A stretch of DNA of 63,946 nucleotides from Gammaproteobacteria bacterium (GTDB lineage: Bacteria; Pseudomonadota; Gammaproteobacteria; Pseudomonadales; Pseudohongiellaceae): the NCBI GenBank assembly GCA_009922595.1, contig RFVC01000001.1:1-63946 (forward strand). Direction: 5' to 3'. The position numbers were made by a program, and so were the translations under genes. The notes beneath the pieces were generated by a model. It saw only the letters and a list, made by a program, of their open reading frames with translations. It searched no databases and was not told the DNA's origin. Below are positions 7,474 to 16,806 of the stretch, piece after piece (the first letter of the stretch is position 1; the number at the start of each line of letters is the position of its first letter).

Positions 7474-8769
7474 TTAGTTAAAGTCTCTAAAGAATGGCCT
7501 GGCAAGGATGCTGGCGTGAATCTCATCAAGGCGCAACTGGTAGGCCTCTGACTCGCGATTGCTGTATTCCTCGATGAACTGCTCCTCTGACATCCCATCG
7601 TAGGCGCCAAGTTCCGGAAGAAACGCGGACTCATCTGCAATTACAAGAATGCGCTCCTGAAAGCGAATGGCATCAGCGCTGCTGCGAGTGGAGAGGGAGC
7701 CAAGCAGCGCCCCCGCTTCATTGGCTGCGAGGTCCGTAAAACTGAATCCGGTCCGGTAACGGGAGTCATGGACTTCCTTGTACACCGAGAGTACCTGGGC
7801 CATTGTGGCACCGGCCGAGGCGGAAATTGCAGCCGAAGTGACGACATGACGGGCAAGGTCTTCCCTTGAGTCAATTCTCACATCGAGTTCACGGGCAGGC
7901 GGTATATCGAGCCCCTCACCTGTCAGCTGAGACAGATCAAGGTCCGTAAGGTAGGTGGTCAAGACAATAAATACGGCGCGATTTTCTCCGGCGGGGTCTG
8001 CACCGCCTCCGGCATTAATGCTGGCCAGCAGGAACAGTGGCCGCATCAGGTCATTTAGTGAAACACGGGCTGTATCCGGGGGCAAGTCTGCTACGACTGA
8101 AGCGAGCCTTTCCTGGTAATACAACAGTCTTTTGGATTCCCGCTCGCTCACAAAAACCTGGCGGGCCTGGTCACCCAGTTCCTCCAGTTGTTCTTCCTGC
8201 CAGTCCAGCATGATCACCATGCGCTCCTCATTGATTGACTGAAAATGCAGAGAGTCGAAGAATGCTGAAACCAGCTGGAAGTTTTCATCCGCCGTTCTCA
8301 CCAGGGCATCTTTGACTGCGACAATCAGAACGGAGGGAAGTGTGAGCGCGCCGGCACTGACCTTTTCCAGAACAAGCCGGGCCTCAACGTGCTCAAAATC
8401 CAGGGTGATATTGAAGTAGCGTAGCAAGCCGAAGGCCTGCACGGGTATCGCCAGGTTTACTTTCGTGCCATTAGTCACCAGTTCAGCGTTGAGCCTGATG
8501 GAGTCTAGAACGGGATTGTTGCTCTTGAGATAAGTAGCGAGCGCATTCAGCTCTGACTCCGTCAGCCTGACTTCCTGAAAGGGGCTGGCAAGCAGCTGGC
8601 GGGGATCATGATCAATGAGCAACTGCTGGATTTCGGCCACCTGCGCCTGATTCAGGGGAGGATTGGCGGGCATGGCAGGATTCTTCTCAAGGGTCAGAAT
8701 CAGCAGGATCAAGGGCAGGCTGGAAATGCACATAACAACGCTGGCCAGTAAGGTATCCAAGGCTTTCAT
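7474..8769 (-). CDS. hypothetical membrane-anchored periplasmic protein
   Basis: A 431-residue protein that I do not recognise. One hydrophobic segment near residues 8-26 (LLASVVMCISSLPLILLIL) looks like a signal anchor, and the rest is soluble and mildly acidic. There are long amphipathic stretches and no catalytic motif that I can name. The later part (residues 230-420) is rich in Ala, Ser and Glu helices. It is followed 8 bases later by the short DksA/TraR gene, and its start faces a divergent lipoprotein gene across 157 bases. A cell-envelope role is only suggested by the anchor and the neighbour. Confidence 0.7.
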   Translation of the reverse strand: MKALDTLLASVVMCISSLPLILLILTLEKNPAMPANPPLNQAQVAEIQQLLIDHDPRQLLASPFQEVRLTESELNALATYLKSNNPVLDSIRLNAELVTNGTKVNLAIPVQAFGLLRYFNITLDFEHVEARLVLEKVSAGALTLPSVLIVAVKDALVRTADENFQLVSAFFDSLHFQSINEERMVIMLDWQEEQLEELGDQARQVFVSERESKRLLYYQERLASVVADLPPDTARVSLNDLMRPLFLLASINAGGGADPAGENRAVFIVLTTYLTDLDLSQLTGEGLDIPPARELDVRIDSREDLARHVVTSAAISASAGATMAQVLSVYKEVHDSRYRTGFSFTDLAANEAGALLGSLSTRSSADAIRFQERILVIADESAFLPELGAYDGMSEEQFIEEYSNRESEAYQLRLDEIHASILARPFFRDFN

Positions 8770-8926
8770 AGATTACTTGTGGGAGGGGTCACAGACCCTG
8801 CCAGTGAAGGCTCCTTTAATGCATTAATATGCGTTATCATGGCGCATTCACTGGTGCATATCCAGAGAAGTCAGTAGGTTGGAGAGGATTCTTAAAAGAA
8901 TTACTAACCGATATGGGGAAGAGGGC

Positions 8927-9511
8927 ATGCGAGTTTATAAAGAGCTTGGTCTAATCATTCTTACAGCACTTTTTGTTGCTTCCTGCAGCAGTACAGGGTC
9001 GCAAACGGTATACACCCCGGGCCCAACATCGGCTGAACGTCAGCAAATGGAGCAGGAGGAGCAAGCGCTGGTTGAAGAACAGGCGCAGCAGGAAGAGCAG
9101 GCCAGACGCGCCGAGGAAGAAAGACTCGCCCTGGAAAGAGAACGTCGTGAAGCGGAAGAAGCCGCCAGGCGTGAGGCCGAAAGACAGCGCGAAATGGCAG
9201 CCCGTCGGGCCGAGGAGCAGGCGCGTGTAGTGGCTGAACAGCAGGCCAGGATTGATGCGCTGAGGGCACAGATCGCAGCTAATGAAGCCGAAACCGAGCG
9301 GGTTGAGGCAGCCAATGCAGTACTTAGGCAGGCTGTTGCCGCCGCCGAGGAACTGACCGACGCCCTGGCCAGCGAAGAAGAAAAATATAACAACACAGAT
9401 CCAGCCACCGGAGAGCCACTTGATGAGCTGGCCACGGCTCATCTCCAGGAACTGGCTGAGGAGGTGGAAAACCTCAATAACCAGGCAGAATCGCTGCTGG
9501 CGCAACCCTGA
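8927..9511 (+). CDS. coiled-coil outer-membrane-type lipoprotein
   Basis: A 194-residue protein starting at ATG 8927 with a GGGGAAGAGGG ribosome site just ahead; the longer TTG-started form is less likely. Residues 8-19 form a signal peptide ending in the lipobox FVASC. Residues 37-150 are almost entirely Glu, Arg, Ala and Gln heptads (for example RREAEEAARREAERQRE), a long charged coiled coil, and the tail is also helical. Charged coiled coils of this type occur in envelope scaffolds, but no specific family is recognised. The downstream small basic gene begins 14 bases later. Confidence 0.78.
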   Translation: MRVYKELGLIILTALFVASCSSTGSQTVYTPGPTSAERQQMEQEEQALVEEQAQQEEQARRAEEERLALERERREAEEAARREAERQREMAARRAEEQARVVAEQQARIDALRAQIAANEAETERVEAANAVLRQAVAAAEELTDALASEEEKYNNTDPATGEPLDELATAHLQELAEEVENLNNQAESLLAQP

Positions 9512-9525
9512 CGCGGGCTTTAGTC

Positions 9526-9750
9526 TTGAGCAGCGACAACAAGGAAGCCTCCGGGGGCAACGTTGTTGAATTCTCCCGAACCTCCAACAAGGCTGCCTCC
9601 CGCGAAGAAGCCAAGCGGGAGGCAAAGGCCAGGAGTATCCAGAAGCGATTCTCAGCGGCTAGGAAGGCGTCCACCTCAAAATCTAAGGCTGCAGAGCGGC
9701 TCAAAAAAGTCTTTAAAAAGCCCTCAAAACCGCCCACCAACAGGCGCTGA
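9526..9750 (+). CDS. small Lys/Ala/Ser-rich basic protein (tentative)
   Basis: A 74-residue frame starting with TTG (protein begins SSDNKEASGGNVVEFS) and rich in Lys, Ala, Arg and Ser, ending KKVFKKPSKPPTNRR. The composition suggests nucleic-acid binding or disorder. It follows the lipoprotein gene closely on the same strand. No ATG and no clear ribosome site are present, and a comparable open frame exists on the other strand, so it may not be a gene. Confidence 0.4.
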   Translation: MSSDNKEASGGNVVEFSRTSNKAASREEAKREAKARSIQKRFSAARKASTSKSKAAERLKKVFKKPSKPPTNRR

Positions 9751-9984
9751 TTACTTTCCATTTCCAGCCCGCAAACACTCGCCGTACCGGGCCTCTAAAT
9801 GAGCCCCAAAGGGGTGAAAGTTGCTTTGTTTTAGCCCGGCGTTGTGTTAAATTGCGCGGTTTTTTAGGGACCTGACGGGGAGAAGGAGCTCAAGTTCCTC
9901 AATCCTGAACCACTAATAAAAACATCGTTCAAGAAGAAAAAATACAACTCATTCATTAAAAACTAGAAGTTTAGGGAGACCCGA

Positions 9985-12132
9985 ATGCTTGGTGCCACTA
10001 GCTTAATCATCCTTTTGTCATTGTTTGGCCTTGGTGTCGCTTTTTTCTATATGAAGAAAGTTACTGATATCCCCGTAGATATGGGCCTTGAGAAAGAAGA
10101 CAGCGACAAACTTAAATCTATCCATGGTGCGATTGCCGAGGGAGCAATGGCCTTCCTCAAGCAAGAATACAAAGTACTGGGCATTTTCATGGTCGCTTTT
10201 GCTGTGGTTATCGCCTTGTTGATCGATGATCACCATACCGAGAATGTCAGTGAAGGGATTTACACCGCTATTTCATTCCTGTTTGGTGCCCTAATTTCAA
10301 TCATTTCCGGCTATATCGGCATGAAGGTGGCAACTGCAGGTAATGCTAGGACGACTGTGTCTGCCCGCAATAACATCGGTGATGCTTTTCGTGTCGCCCT
10401 GAACTCAGGCGCCGTTATGGGATTTGCCCTTGTTGGCCTAGCCACCCTGGGATTGATCGTGATTTACCTGGTGATGGGTGCGATTCTGCCCCAAGATATT
10501 CCCAATAATGTGCTGATGGAAATTATTGCCGGTTTTGGTCTTGGTGGTTCCTCTATCGCCCTGTTTGCCCGAGTTGGCGGCGGCATCTTTACCAAGGCGG
10601 CTGACGTTGGTGCCGACCTGGTAGGTAAAGTTGAAAAGGGTATTCCGGAAGATGATCCCCGCAACCCGGCTGTCATTGCTGACAATGTAGGGGACAACGT
10701 AGGCGATGTTGCTGGTATGGGTGCTGACCTTTTTGGCTCCTGTGCTGAATCAACCTGTGCTGCGCTTGTGATCAGTGCACTGGCCTTTGCCGGTGATATC
10801 AACGGCATGCTTTATCCAATCATGATTACTGCCGTAGGCATTCCAATTAGCCTGGTCACAAAACTGATGGTGAATGTACACACTGAAGAGCAGGTCGCTC
10901 CGGCATTGAAAAAACTGCTTATGATTTCCAGTGTATTGATGGCTATTGCCATGTATTTCGTCACTGCGTGGATGGTGCCTGATACATTCATTATTAATAA
11001 CAATGAATACACTTCAATGGGTGTTTACTGGTGCTTCCTTTCAGGTCTTATTGCCGGCCTGGCTGTTGGTCTGCTGACTGAATACTATACATCCGACCAG
11101 TATCAACCTGTGAGAGATATCGCCAAGTCCTGTGAAACAGGTGCAGCCACCAATATCATTTTTGGCCTGGCACTCGGTTACAAGAGTACTGTACTGCCTT
11201 ACCTGGCTATTGCTGTGAGTATTTTCGTTTCATGGCAGCTTGCTGATATGTACGGTATCGCCATCGCTTCACTGGGTATGCTTGGCACTCTGGTCATTGC
11301 CCTGACTATCGATGCGTACGGTCCTGTAGCAGATAACGCTGGCGGTGTGGCCGAAATGGTTGGCCTGGACAAGGAAGTACGTCGTCGTACTGACATTCTG
11401 GATTCCGCTGGTAACACTACGGCCGCTATCGGCAAAGGTTTTGCCATCGGTGCGGCCATTTTGACTTCACTGGCTCTGTTCGGCGCTTTCCTGACCCACT
11501 CACAAAACCTGATGCAGGAGATGCCGGAATTTGGTCCTACTTATAACCTGATCAATGACATTACGCTGCTGGACCCTATTGTGTTCACTAGCCTGTTCAT
11601 TGGCGCTATTCTGCCATTTCTGTTCTCTGCCATGACAATGAAGTCTGTGGGTGCAGCAGCTTTCGACATGATTGAAGAAGTTCGCAGACAGTTCAAGGAA
11701 ATTCCGGGCATCATGGAAGGCCAGGGTCGTCCACTGTACGGTCAGTGTGTGGCTATTTCCACAAAGGCTGCTTTGCGAGAAATGATTGCTCCGGGGGTAC
11801 TGATTATGGGTACTCCGCTGGTGGTAGGCTTTCTTTTTGGTGTTCAGGCTGTTGCCGGTATCCTCGCGGGCTCACTGGTAGCCGGTGGTGTGCTAGCCAT
11901 TGCTTCCTCGAATTCTGGTGGCGCATGGGATAATGCGAAGAAGTACATTGAAGCTGGCAATATGGGTGGCAAGGGTTCAGAAGAGCACAAGGCTGCCGTC
12001 GTTGGTGATACGGTAGGTGACCCTCTAAAAGATACTTCAGGTCCGTCTCTGAACATCCTGATTAAGCTGTCTGCCATTCTCAGCCTGGTTTTTGCTCCGT
12101 TCTTCGTAAACTACGGCGGTATCCTGCTGTAA
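9985..12132 (+). CDS. hppA: membrane-bound pyrophosphatase, K+-dependent type
   Basis: Integral membrane pyrophosphatase of 715 residues with about 16 membrane helices that couples PPi hydrolysis to export of H+ (or Na+). The active-site loops are clear: [35 protein letters not shown] (positions about 10600-10710) supplies the PPi and Mg2+ ligands, and DNAKKYIE with [16 protein letters not shown] closes the site near the C-terminus. [13 protein letters not shown] carries Ala, not Lys, after GNTT, the mark of the K+-dependent subclass. H+ versus Na+ cannot be told by eye. Start ATG 9985 has an AGGGAGA site. The gene stands alone with its own terminator. It saves energy from PPi made in biosynthesis. 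Confidence 0.95.
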   Translation: MLGATSLIILLSLFGLGVAFFYMKKVTDIPVDMGLEKEDSDKLKSIHGAIAEGAMAFLKQEYKVLGIFMVAFAVVIALLIDDHHTENVSEGIYTAISFLFGALISIISGYIGMKVATAGNARTTVSARNNIGDAFRVALNSGAVMGFALVGLATLGLIVIYLVMGAILPQDIPNNVLMEIIAGFGLGGSSIALFARVGGGIFTKAADVGADLVGKVEKGIPEDDPRNPAVIADNVGDNVGDVAGMGADLFGSCAESTCAALVISALAFAGDINGMLYPIMITAVGIPISLVTKLMVNVHTEEQVAPALKKLLMISSVLMAIAMYFVTAWMVPDTFIINNNEYTSMGVYWCFLSGLIAGLAVGLLTEYYTSDQYQPVRDIAKSCETGAATNIIFGLALGYKSTVLPYLAIAVSIFVSWQLADMYGIAIASLGMLGTLVIALTIDAYGPVADNAGGVAEMVGLDKEVRRRTDILDSAGNTTAAIGKGFAIGAAILTSLALFGAFLTHSQNLMQEMPEFGPTYNLINDITLLDPIVFTSLFIGAILPFLFSAMTMKSVGAAAFDMIEEVRRQFKEIPGIMEGQGRPLYGQCVAISTKAALREMIAPGVLIMGTPLVVGFLFGVQAVAGILAGSLVAGGVLAIASSNSGGAWDNAKKYIEAGNMGGKGSEEHKAAVVGDTVGDPLKDTSGPSLNILIKLSAILSLVFAPFFVNYGGILL

Positions 12133-12154
12133 ACCGGACAGGTTATAAAAGCGT

Positions 12155-12181
12155 AAAAAAGGGGGCTATGCCCCCTTTTTT
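12155..12181 (+). terminator. rho-independent terminator after hppA
   Basis: GGGGGC and GCCCCC enclose a TAT loop and are followed by TTTTTT, with a matching A-tract in front. It begins about 20 bases after the hppA stop and isolates hppA from mrp. Confidence 0.9.
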
Positions 12182-12252
12182 ACGACGTATTTAAAGATGA
12201 TCTAAGCAGTATATTTATCTGCAGCACTTAACTGATTATTGAAGGTGTTTCC

Positions 12253-13104
12253 ATGAGCAACGGACAGACAATCAAACCCAATCCTGGCTCTAATCTCAGC
12301 GGTGTTAAAAATGTCGTTGTTGTCGCCTCGGGCAAGGGTGGCGTGGGGAAGTCCACCACTGCAGTTAACCTTGCCCTGGCGTTGGCCAAAAAAGGTTATT
12401 CAACCGGCCTTTTTGATGCGGATATTTACGGACCCAGTCAGCCGCTGATGCTAGGCATAGCCCCTGGAACGCGGCCTGAAGTTGTAGATCAGAAGTTCAT
12501 GCTGCCAATAGAAGTATATGATATCAAGTGTAACTCTGTTGGCCTCCTGGTTGATGAAAACCAGGCCATGGCCTGGCGCGGGCCTATGATGGTGGGTGCT
12601 TTCAATCAGATTCTTAATGACACCCGCTGGGGTGACCTGGATTTTCTTGTCGTTGACATGCCGCCCGGTACAGGTGATATCCAGCTGAGCCTGGCACAAT
12701 CAGTCCCGGTCAGCGGAGCCGTAATCGTGACCACTCCCCAAGATGTCGCCCTTCTTGATGCAAAGCGTGGCATAGAGCTGTTTCGCAAGGTGGAAATACC
12801 TATTCTTGGTGTTGTTGAAAACATGAGTATTCATATTTGCAGCAACTGTGGGCATAGCGAGCATATTTTTGGTGACGGCGGTGCCAGCAGGATTGCTGAG
12901 AATTACCAGGTAGAATTACTCGGTGAGCTTCCTCTAGACGCCAATATTCGCCAACAGTGTGATGTAGGGGCGCCCTCAGTCGTCGCCGAACCTGACGGTA
13001 TTGTCGCCGGGATTTACTTGGCTATTGCCTGCAGGGTTGCCGAGCAGCTTGCGGAAGCGAAACCGGCAGATGGCATGCCGAACATCACTATAAGTGATGA
13101 TTAA
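12253..13104 (+). CDS. mrp: Mrp/ApbC iron-sulfur cluster carrier ATPase
   Basis: A P-loop ATPase of 283 residues that carries Fe-S clusters to target proteins. It has a deviant Walker A motif SGKGGVGKSTTAVN near residue 27, GLFDADIYGPSQP, the switch region FLVVDMPPGTGD, and the cluster-binding CxxC in ICSNCGH near residue 197. It lacks the N-terminal MIP18/DUF59 domain of many Mrp proteins and so is the short form, as in E. coli ApbC once its extension is ignored. The last 4 bases overlap the end of the convergent darP gene. Confidence 0.93.
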   Translation: MSNGQTIKPNPGSNLSGVKNVVVVASGKGGVGKSTTAVNLALALAKKGYSTGLFDADIYGPSQPLMLGIAPGTRPEVVDQKFMLPIEVYDIKCNSVGLLVDENQAMAWRGPMMVGAFNQILNDTRWGDLDFLVVDMPPGTGDIQLSLAQSVPVSGAVIVTTPQDVALLDAKRGIELFRKVEIPILGVVENMSIHICSNCGHSEHIFGDGGASRIAENYQVELLGELPLDANIRQQCDVGAPSVVAEPDGIVAGIYLAIACRVAEQLAEAKPADGMPNITISDD

Positions 13105-13610
13105 ACTTCAGGCAGCTCCTTGAGAAAGGCAAAAAGTTTTCGGGATGCAGAGGGTGCCTTACCCTGCTGTGCTTCCTTATCAGCCTGTCGCATCAGCTGG
13201 CGGACATTTTGAATATCCAGTTCCTGGTAATTTTTGATTAATTCATTAAGCACTGACTGGTCACCTTGGACTAGGCCGTCACGAATACGCTCCAACTCTT
13301 GGAAGCGACGCTTGGCCAGCTTTGCCGCCTGACCCTGTTCCTCCAGAAACCGCTCGATAGGACTGATATCGATATCGCGCATTAGCTTGCCGATAAACTG
13401 CAGTTGGCGTTTCCTTGCTCCCCGTTTTTCCGGGATGCGCTTGTACTCGTAAATGGCGTGCTGCAGTTCTTCAGGCAGCTGGCACTTCTCCAGCAAGGTT
13501 TTGGGCAGCCGTGTCAGAGTCTCACCCAGGTTTTGCCGATCCAGCATTTCTTTTTTGAGCTGGGTTTTACTTTTGAATTCTTGCTCGTCTTTGGGAGCGT
13601 TTGATTTCAT
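13101..13610 (-). CDS. darP: ribosome biogenesis protein DarP (DUF615, YjgA)
   Basis: A 169-residue basic helical protein that promotes late 50S subunit assembly. It has KSKTQLKKEMLDRQNLGE near the N-terminus, a central RKRQLQFIGKLMRD, and a long helical C-terminal part ending in RKLFAFLKEL, all matching the DUF615 family in order and length. It lies 6 bases after the mgtE start-side neighbour's stop on the same strand and ends tail to tail with mrp. Confidence 0.93.
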   Translation of the reverse strand: MKSNAPKDEQEFKSKTQLKKEMLDRQNLGETLTRLPKTLLEKCQLPEELQHAIYEYKRIPEKRGARKRQLQFIGKLMRDIDISPIERFLEEQGQAAKLAKRRFQELERIRDGLVQGDQSVLNELIKNYQELDIQNVRQLMRQADKEAQQGKAPSASRKLFAFLKELPEV

Positions 13611-13616
13611 CGAGGA

Positions 13617-14975
13617 TCAATACATCCAGGCCGCAAGGCCAAGAAATGAGAGGAAGCCTACAACATCGGTGAGAGCCACCAGGCCGACACCGCCGGCGAG
13701 TGCCGGATCTATCTTAAGCGCCCTCAGAAAGAGAGGCAGTAAGGCGCCAGTGAGGGCAGCGATGATAAGATTGATAATCATCGCAGAACCGAAAATAAGG
13801 CCGAGCTTGATATCTGAAAACCACCAGGCTGATATTGAGCCGGCTATTAGGGCCCAGAAGACACCGTTGACCGCCGTTACAGCAAGCTCGCGTTTGACCA
13901 GCCAGTTTGCATTGGTCTTGCCTATCTGGCCCAGGGCCATACCACGGATCACCAGGGTTAGCGTCTGGTTTCCCGCCACGCCACCCATGCTGGCAACGAT
14001 TCCCATGAGGACGGCCAGTGCCACTATCTGGTCAATTGTTTCTGAAAACTGGCTAATGACAATGGAAGCCAAAAAAGCCGTTAGCAGATGGATGCCCAGC
14101 CAGATGGCGCGCCGTTTACTGGTTTTGAAGACGGGGGCAAACGTGTCGTCTTCCTCGTCCAGACCGTGCATACCGAGCAGTGAGTGTTCTGCGTCATCAC
14201 GAATGACATCGACGACATCGTCAATGGTGATGCGTCCCAGCAGCTTGCCGTTCTCATCGATGACCGGGGCGGATACCAGGTCGAGTCGTTCAAAAACCTG
14301 GGCTACTTCCTGCTCACTCATGTCCACGGGGATTGCGTTGTAGTCCGTGATCATGACTTCATCAACAGTGGCATTGGGATCAGAGACCAGAAGGGTGCGC
14401 AGAGGAAGAATGCCCACCAGGTTGTCATTCCTGCTGACCACTAGAATGCTGTCAGTCATCAGAGGGATTTCATTATGACGGCGCAGGTAACGCAGAACCA
14501 CGTCAAGGGTATGACTGCGTCTGACCGTAATCGTGTCCGTGTTGAGCAGGCCCCCTGCAGTATCCTCCGGATAGGATAAAACCGCTTCAAGGCGGTTCCT
14601 GTCCTGCTCATCCATGGCCAGCAGTACCTGGTAAATGACCTGCTCGGGCAGTTGCTGAATGATGTCGGCTAGGTCGTCCGTCTCCAGGCCTTCTGTCATG
14701 GAGGCTACTTCTTCAGGGCTTAACTTGCCGAGAATATCCGCCTGGATATCTTCGTTGAGGTAGTTAAGCACCTCACCCTCGTTGTCCTTCTCGACCAGCT
14801 GCCACAGCGCTTCACGAGCTGAGTGGGGTGAAGATTCAAGGAAGTGGGCAATAGTGGCCGCTGGTAGGGCATTCAGCATGCGTCGGACACGAACGAAGGA
14901 GCCGCTCTCAAGTGCAGAGCTCAGCTCCTCAAGCTGTTCCTGGGTCTGAATGGAGGTGTCAGTGGTTTCCAGCAT
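13617..14975 (-). CDS. mgtE: magnesium transporter MgtE
   Basis: A gated Mg2+ channel of 452 residues. It has an N-terminal superhelical domain (LESSPHSAREALWQLV, then LSPEEVASMTEGLETDDLADII), a pair of CBS domains around residues 135-255 that sense cytosolic Mg2+, and five membrane helices from about residue 285. The pore helices contain GGVAGNQTLTLVIRG and the C-terminal GGVGLVALTDVVGF, with the conserved Asp of the ion path. No Mg2+ riboswitch was seen in the 100 bases upstream, so regulation is probably at the protein level through the CBS domains. Confidence 0.95.
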   Translation of the reverse strand: MLETTDTSIQTQEQLEELSSALESGSFVRVRRMLNALPAATIAHFLESSPHSAREALWQLVEKDNEGEVLNYLNEDIQADILGKLSPEEVASMTEGLETDDLADIIQQLPEQVIYQVLLAMDEQDRNRLEAVLSYPEDTAGGLLNTDTITVRRSHTLDVVLRYLRRHNEIPLMTDSILVVSRNDNLVGILPLRTLLVSDPNATVDEVMITDYNAIPVDMSEQEVAQVFERLDLVSAPVIDENGKLLGRITIDDVVDVIRDDAEHSLLGMHGLDEEDDTFAPVFKTSKRRAIWLGIHLLTAFLASIVISQFSETIDQIVALAVLMGIVASMGGVAGNQTLTLVIRGMALGQIGKTNANWLVKRELAVTAVNGVFWALIAGSISAWWFSDIKLGLIFGSAMIINLIIAALTGALLPLFLRALKIDPALAGGVGLVALTDVVGFLSFLGLAAWMY

Positions 14976-15076
14976 GGAGTCAGCCCGTTAGTTATCTCAG
15001 TGCCTTCTCAATTTTAACAACCAGGCTTTACCGCCGGCTGTCCATGAAAATTAAAGATTGTTATTTAAGGGGAGAA

Positions 15077-15352
15077 TTATTCTTCTTCATCCTCGCCAAA
15101 ATTTTTTTCAACCAGCTGCGTGATTGCATGTATTGCTTCATTCTCGTCTTTGCCATCGACCAGCAGCTTGAGTTCGCTGCCAGGTGATGCCGCAAGGAGC
15201 ATGACTGACAAGATGCTTTTCCCATCAACGGTTTTCTCACCATTACTGATGTCCACAGAGCTGTCAAAGCTTGTTGTGGTTTCAACAAGTTTGGCGGCTG
15301 CCCGCGCATGTAATCCGGCTCTGTTATTAATGATGATGGCTATTTCGATCAT
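15077..15352 (-). CDS. ptsO: phosphocarrier NPr of the nitrogen PTS
   Basis: A 91-residue HPr paralogue that passes phosphate from EI-Ntr to EIIA-Ntr. The phosphorylated His is H15 in NRAGLHARAAAKLVE, and the second signature is VDGKSILSVMLLAASPG. It lies downstream of rapZ and ptsN on the same strand, the classic rpoN-linked order. Function follows from the family; it regulates potassium, nitrogen and stress pathways rather than sugar uptake. Confidence 0.95.
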   Translation of the reverse strand: MIEIAIIINNRAGLHARAAAKLVETTTSFDSSVDISNGEKTVDGKSILSVMLLAASPGSELKLLVDGKDENEAIHAITQLVEKNFGEDEEE

Positions 15353-15390
15353 AATGCTTATGTATTTCTTATTTTTATAAAGGCACTGCG

Positions 15391-16248
15391 TCAGAGTATT
15401 TCCTTATGTCTGACCTGCACGCTCATTGTCTTGCTTTCAAAATGCGACTTCAGTTTTTCGCACAGGTAGACGGATCTATGTTGCCCTCCCGTGCAGCCGA
15501 TGGCAATGGTTATATAGCTGCGGTTATTCGCATCGAATTTAGGCAGCCATTTTTTCAGAAAACTGCTGATGTCTCCCAGCATTTCCTGTACTTCTTCCTG
15601 TCCATCCATGTATTCGATCACTTCCTGCTGCAATCCGGTCAAGCCTCTTAACTGGATTACCCAGTAGGGGTTTGGCAGGCATCTGACATCAAACACGATG
15701 TCGGCATCCGCTGGGACGCCATGCTTGTAGCCGAAAGACTGGAACTGGACGGCCATGCCAGCGGTATCACAGTCATAAAAGCGGTTTTTTACGGTATCCC
15801 TGAGTTTGTGCAGAGACAGTGAGCTCGTGTCTATGGTTAAGTTGGCCAGCATGATAATTGGCGCCAGCAGTTCGCGTTCCTTCTTTATGGCTTCCATGAG
15901 GCCAATATCCTTGCTGGTCAGGGGGTGCTTACGCCGTGTTTCACTGAAGCGTTTTAGAAGGGTGTTGTCGTTGGCATCCAAAAATATGATTTGCCGTTCT
16001 ATCTCGGAGTTTTCAAGCTGTTCAAAGATGGCAGGGAACTGTTCAAGATCCTTTGAAACATTTCTGGCATCTATGCTGACGGCGACCTGCTGGAATTCCG
16101 GATCTAGGTCCTTGCTTATGCGTTCAGTGAGAGTTCCCAGCATGCTCGCCGGGATGTTATCTACGCAGTAGTAGCCAATGTCTTCAAGGACATGCAGGCA
16201 GGTACTCTTGCCGGATCCGGAACGTCCACTGATTACGATTAATTTCAT
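15391..16248 (-). CDS. rapZ: RNase adapter protein RapZ
   Basis: A 285-residue P-loop protein that in enterics guides small RNAs to RNase E to control amino-sugar synthesis. The N-terminal Walker A is SGRSGSGKST, followed by LEDIGYYCVDNIP. The C-terminal domain has FDVRCLPNPYW, the metal/sugar-phosphate region IAIGCTGGQHRSV and a terminal VRHKEI. It sits between ptsN and ptsO with short gaps. Whether the GlmY/GlmZ targets exist in this organism cannot be seen here. Confidence 0.95.
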   Translation of the reverse strand: MKLIVISGRSGSGKSTCLHVLEDIGYYCVDNIPASMLGTLTERISKDLDPEFQQVAVSIDARNVSKDLEQFPAIFEQLENSEIERQIIFLDANDNTLLKRFSETRRKHPLTSKDIGLMEAIKKERELLAPIIMLANLTIDTSSLSLHKLRDTVKNRFYDCDTAGMAVQFQSFGYKHGVPADADIVFDVRCLPNPYWVIQLRGLTGLQQEVIEYMDGQEEVQEMLGDISSFLKKWLPKFDANNRSYITIAIGCTGGQHRSVYLCEKLKSHFESKTMSVQVRHKEIL

Positions 16249-16289
16249 GGCTTTCCACTTCTGTAATGCTGGTGGAGAAAGTTTTCAGT

Positions 16290-16778
16290 TCAGGCAACAC
16301 CTGTCTGGCCAGATTGGTCTGATAGGGATAGGTCAGCTGTTGCTGCTTTGAATAAATCGGCACTGCTGGAGCAAGACCGCAGGCTTGCACAGTATTCACT
16401 ATCATTAAACCGTTCAGCCAGGTTACGCAAAACTTCAAGATGACCTTCTATGGTGTTCTCAGGGACCAGCAAATAGAAAAGCAAGTCTACAGGCTTGTCA
16501 TCAATGGCATCAAAGTCAATTCCAGTTTCGAGTTTGACTAGGCAGCCAATAGTTGACTCACACTTGGGGACGCGACAATGGGGAATGGCTATTCCACTGC
16601 CTAGTCCGGTACTGCCAAGCTGTTCCCTTGCAATTAATGCATTATAAATCTGGTTGGCGTCTACAGATGGAACCTGGTCAGCAATCAGTTCTGCGCTAGT
16701 TTCCAGTAAGCGTTTTTTACTAACGCACTGAACGTTGCAGAACGTAAGTTCGGGTGAAAGAATTTTTTCCATTTTCAT
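16290..16778 (-). CDS. ptsN: EIIA-Ntr phosphotransferase
   Basis: A 162-residue regulator that accepts phosphate from NPr and controls K+ transport and other targets by protein contact. The phosphorylated His is H67 in GIAIPHCRV. The C-terminal part (PENTIEGHLEVLRNLAERF) is typical. It starts 28 bases after the rpoN stop. The gene hpf, which usually lies between these two, is absent. Confidence 0.94.
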   Translation of the reverse strand: MKMEKILSPELTFCNVQCVSKKRLLETSAELIADQVPSVDANQIYNALIAREQLGSTGLGSGIAIPHCRVPKCESTIGCLVKLETGIDFDAIDDKPVDLLFYLLVPENTIEGHLEVLRNLAERFNDSEYCASLRSCSSSADLFKAATADLSLSDQSGQTGVA

Positions 16779-16806
16779 AAAATTTCTCTGTGGATGCTGT
16801 CAAAAG

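Noticed and set aside
9474-9761. Minus-strand frame of 95 residues opposite the small basic protein
   Set aside because: It is out of line with the plus-strand gene run, has no start signal and no known pattern; the plus-strand frame is itself only tentative.
13453-14343. Plus-strand frame (296 residues) opposite mgtE
   Set aside because: It is the antisense shadow of a well-supported gene and has a low-complexity Ser/Arg-rich composition.
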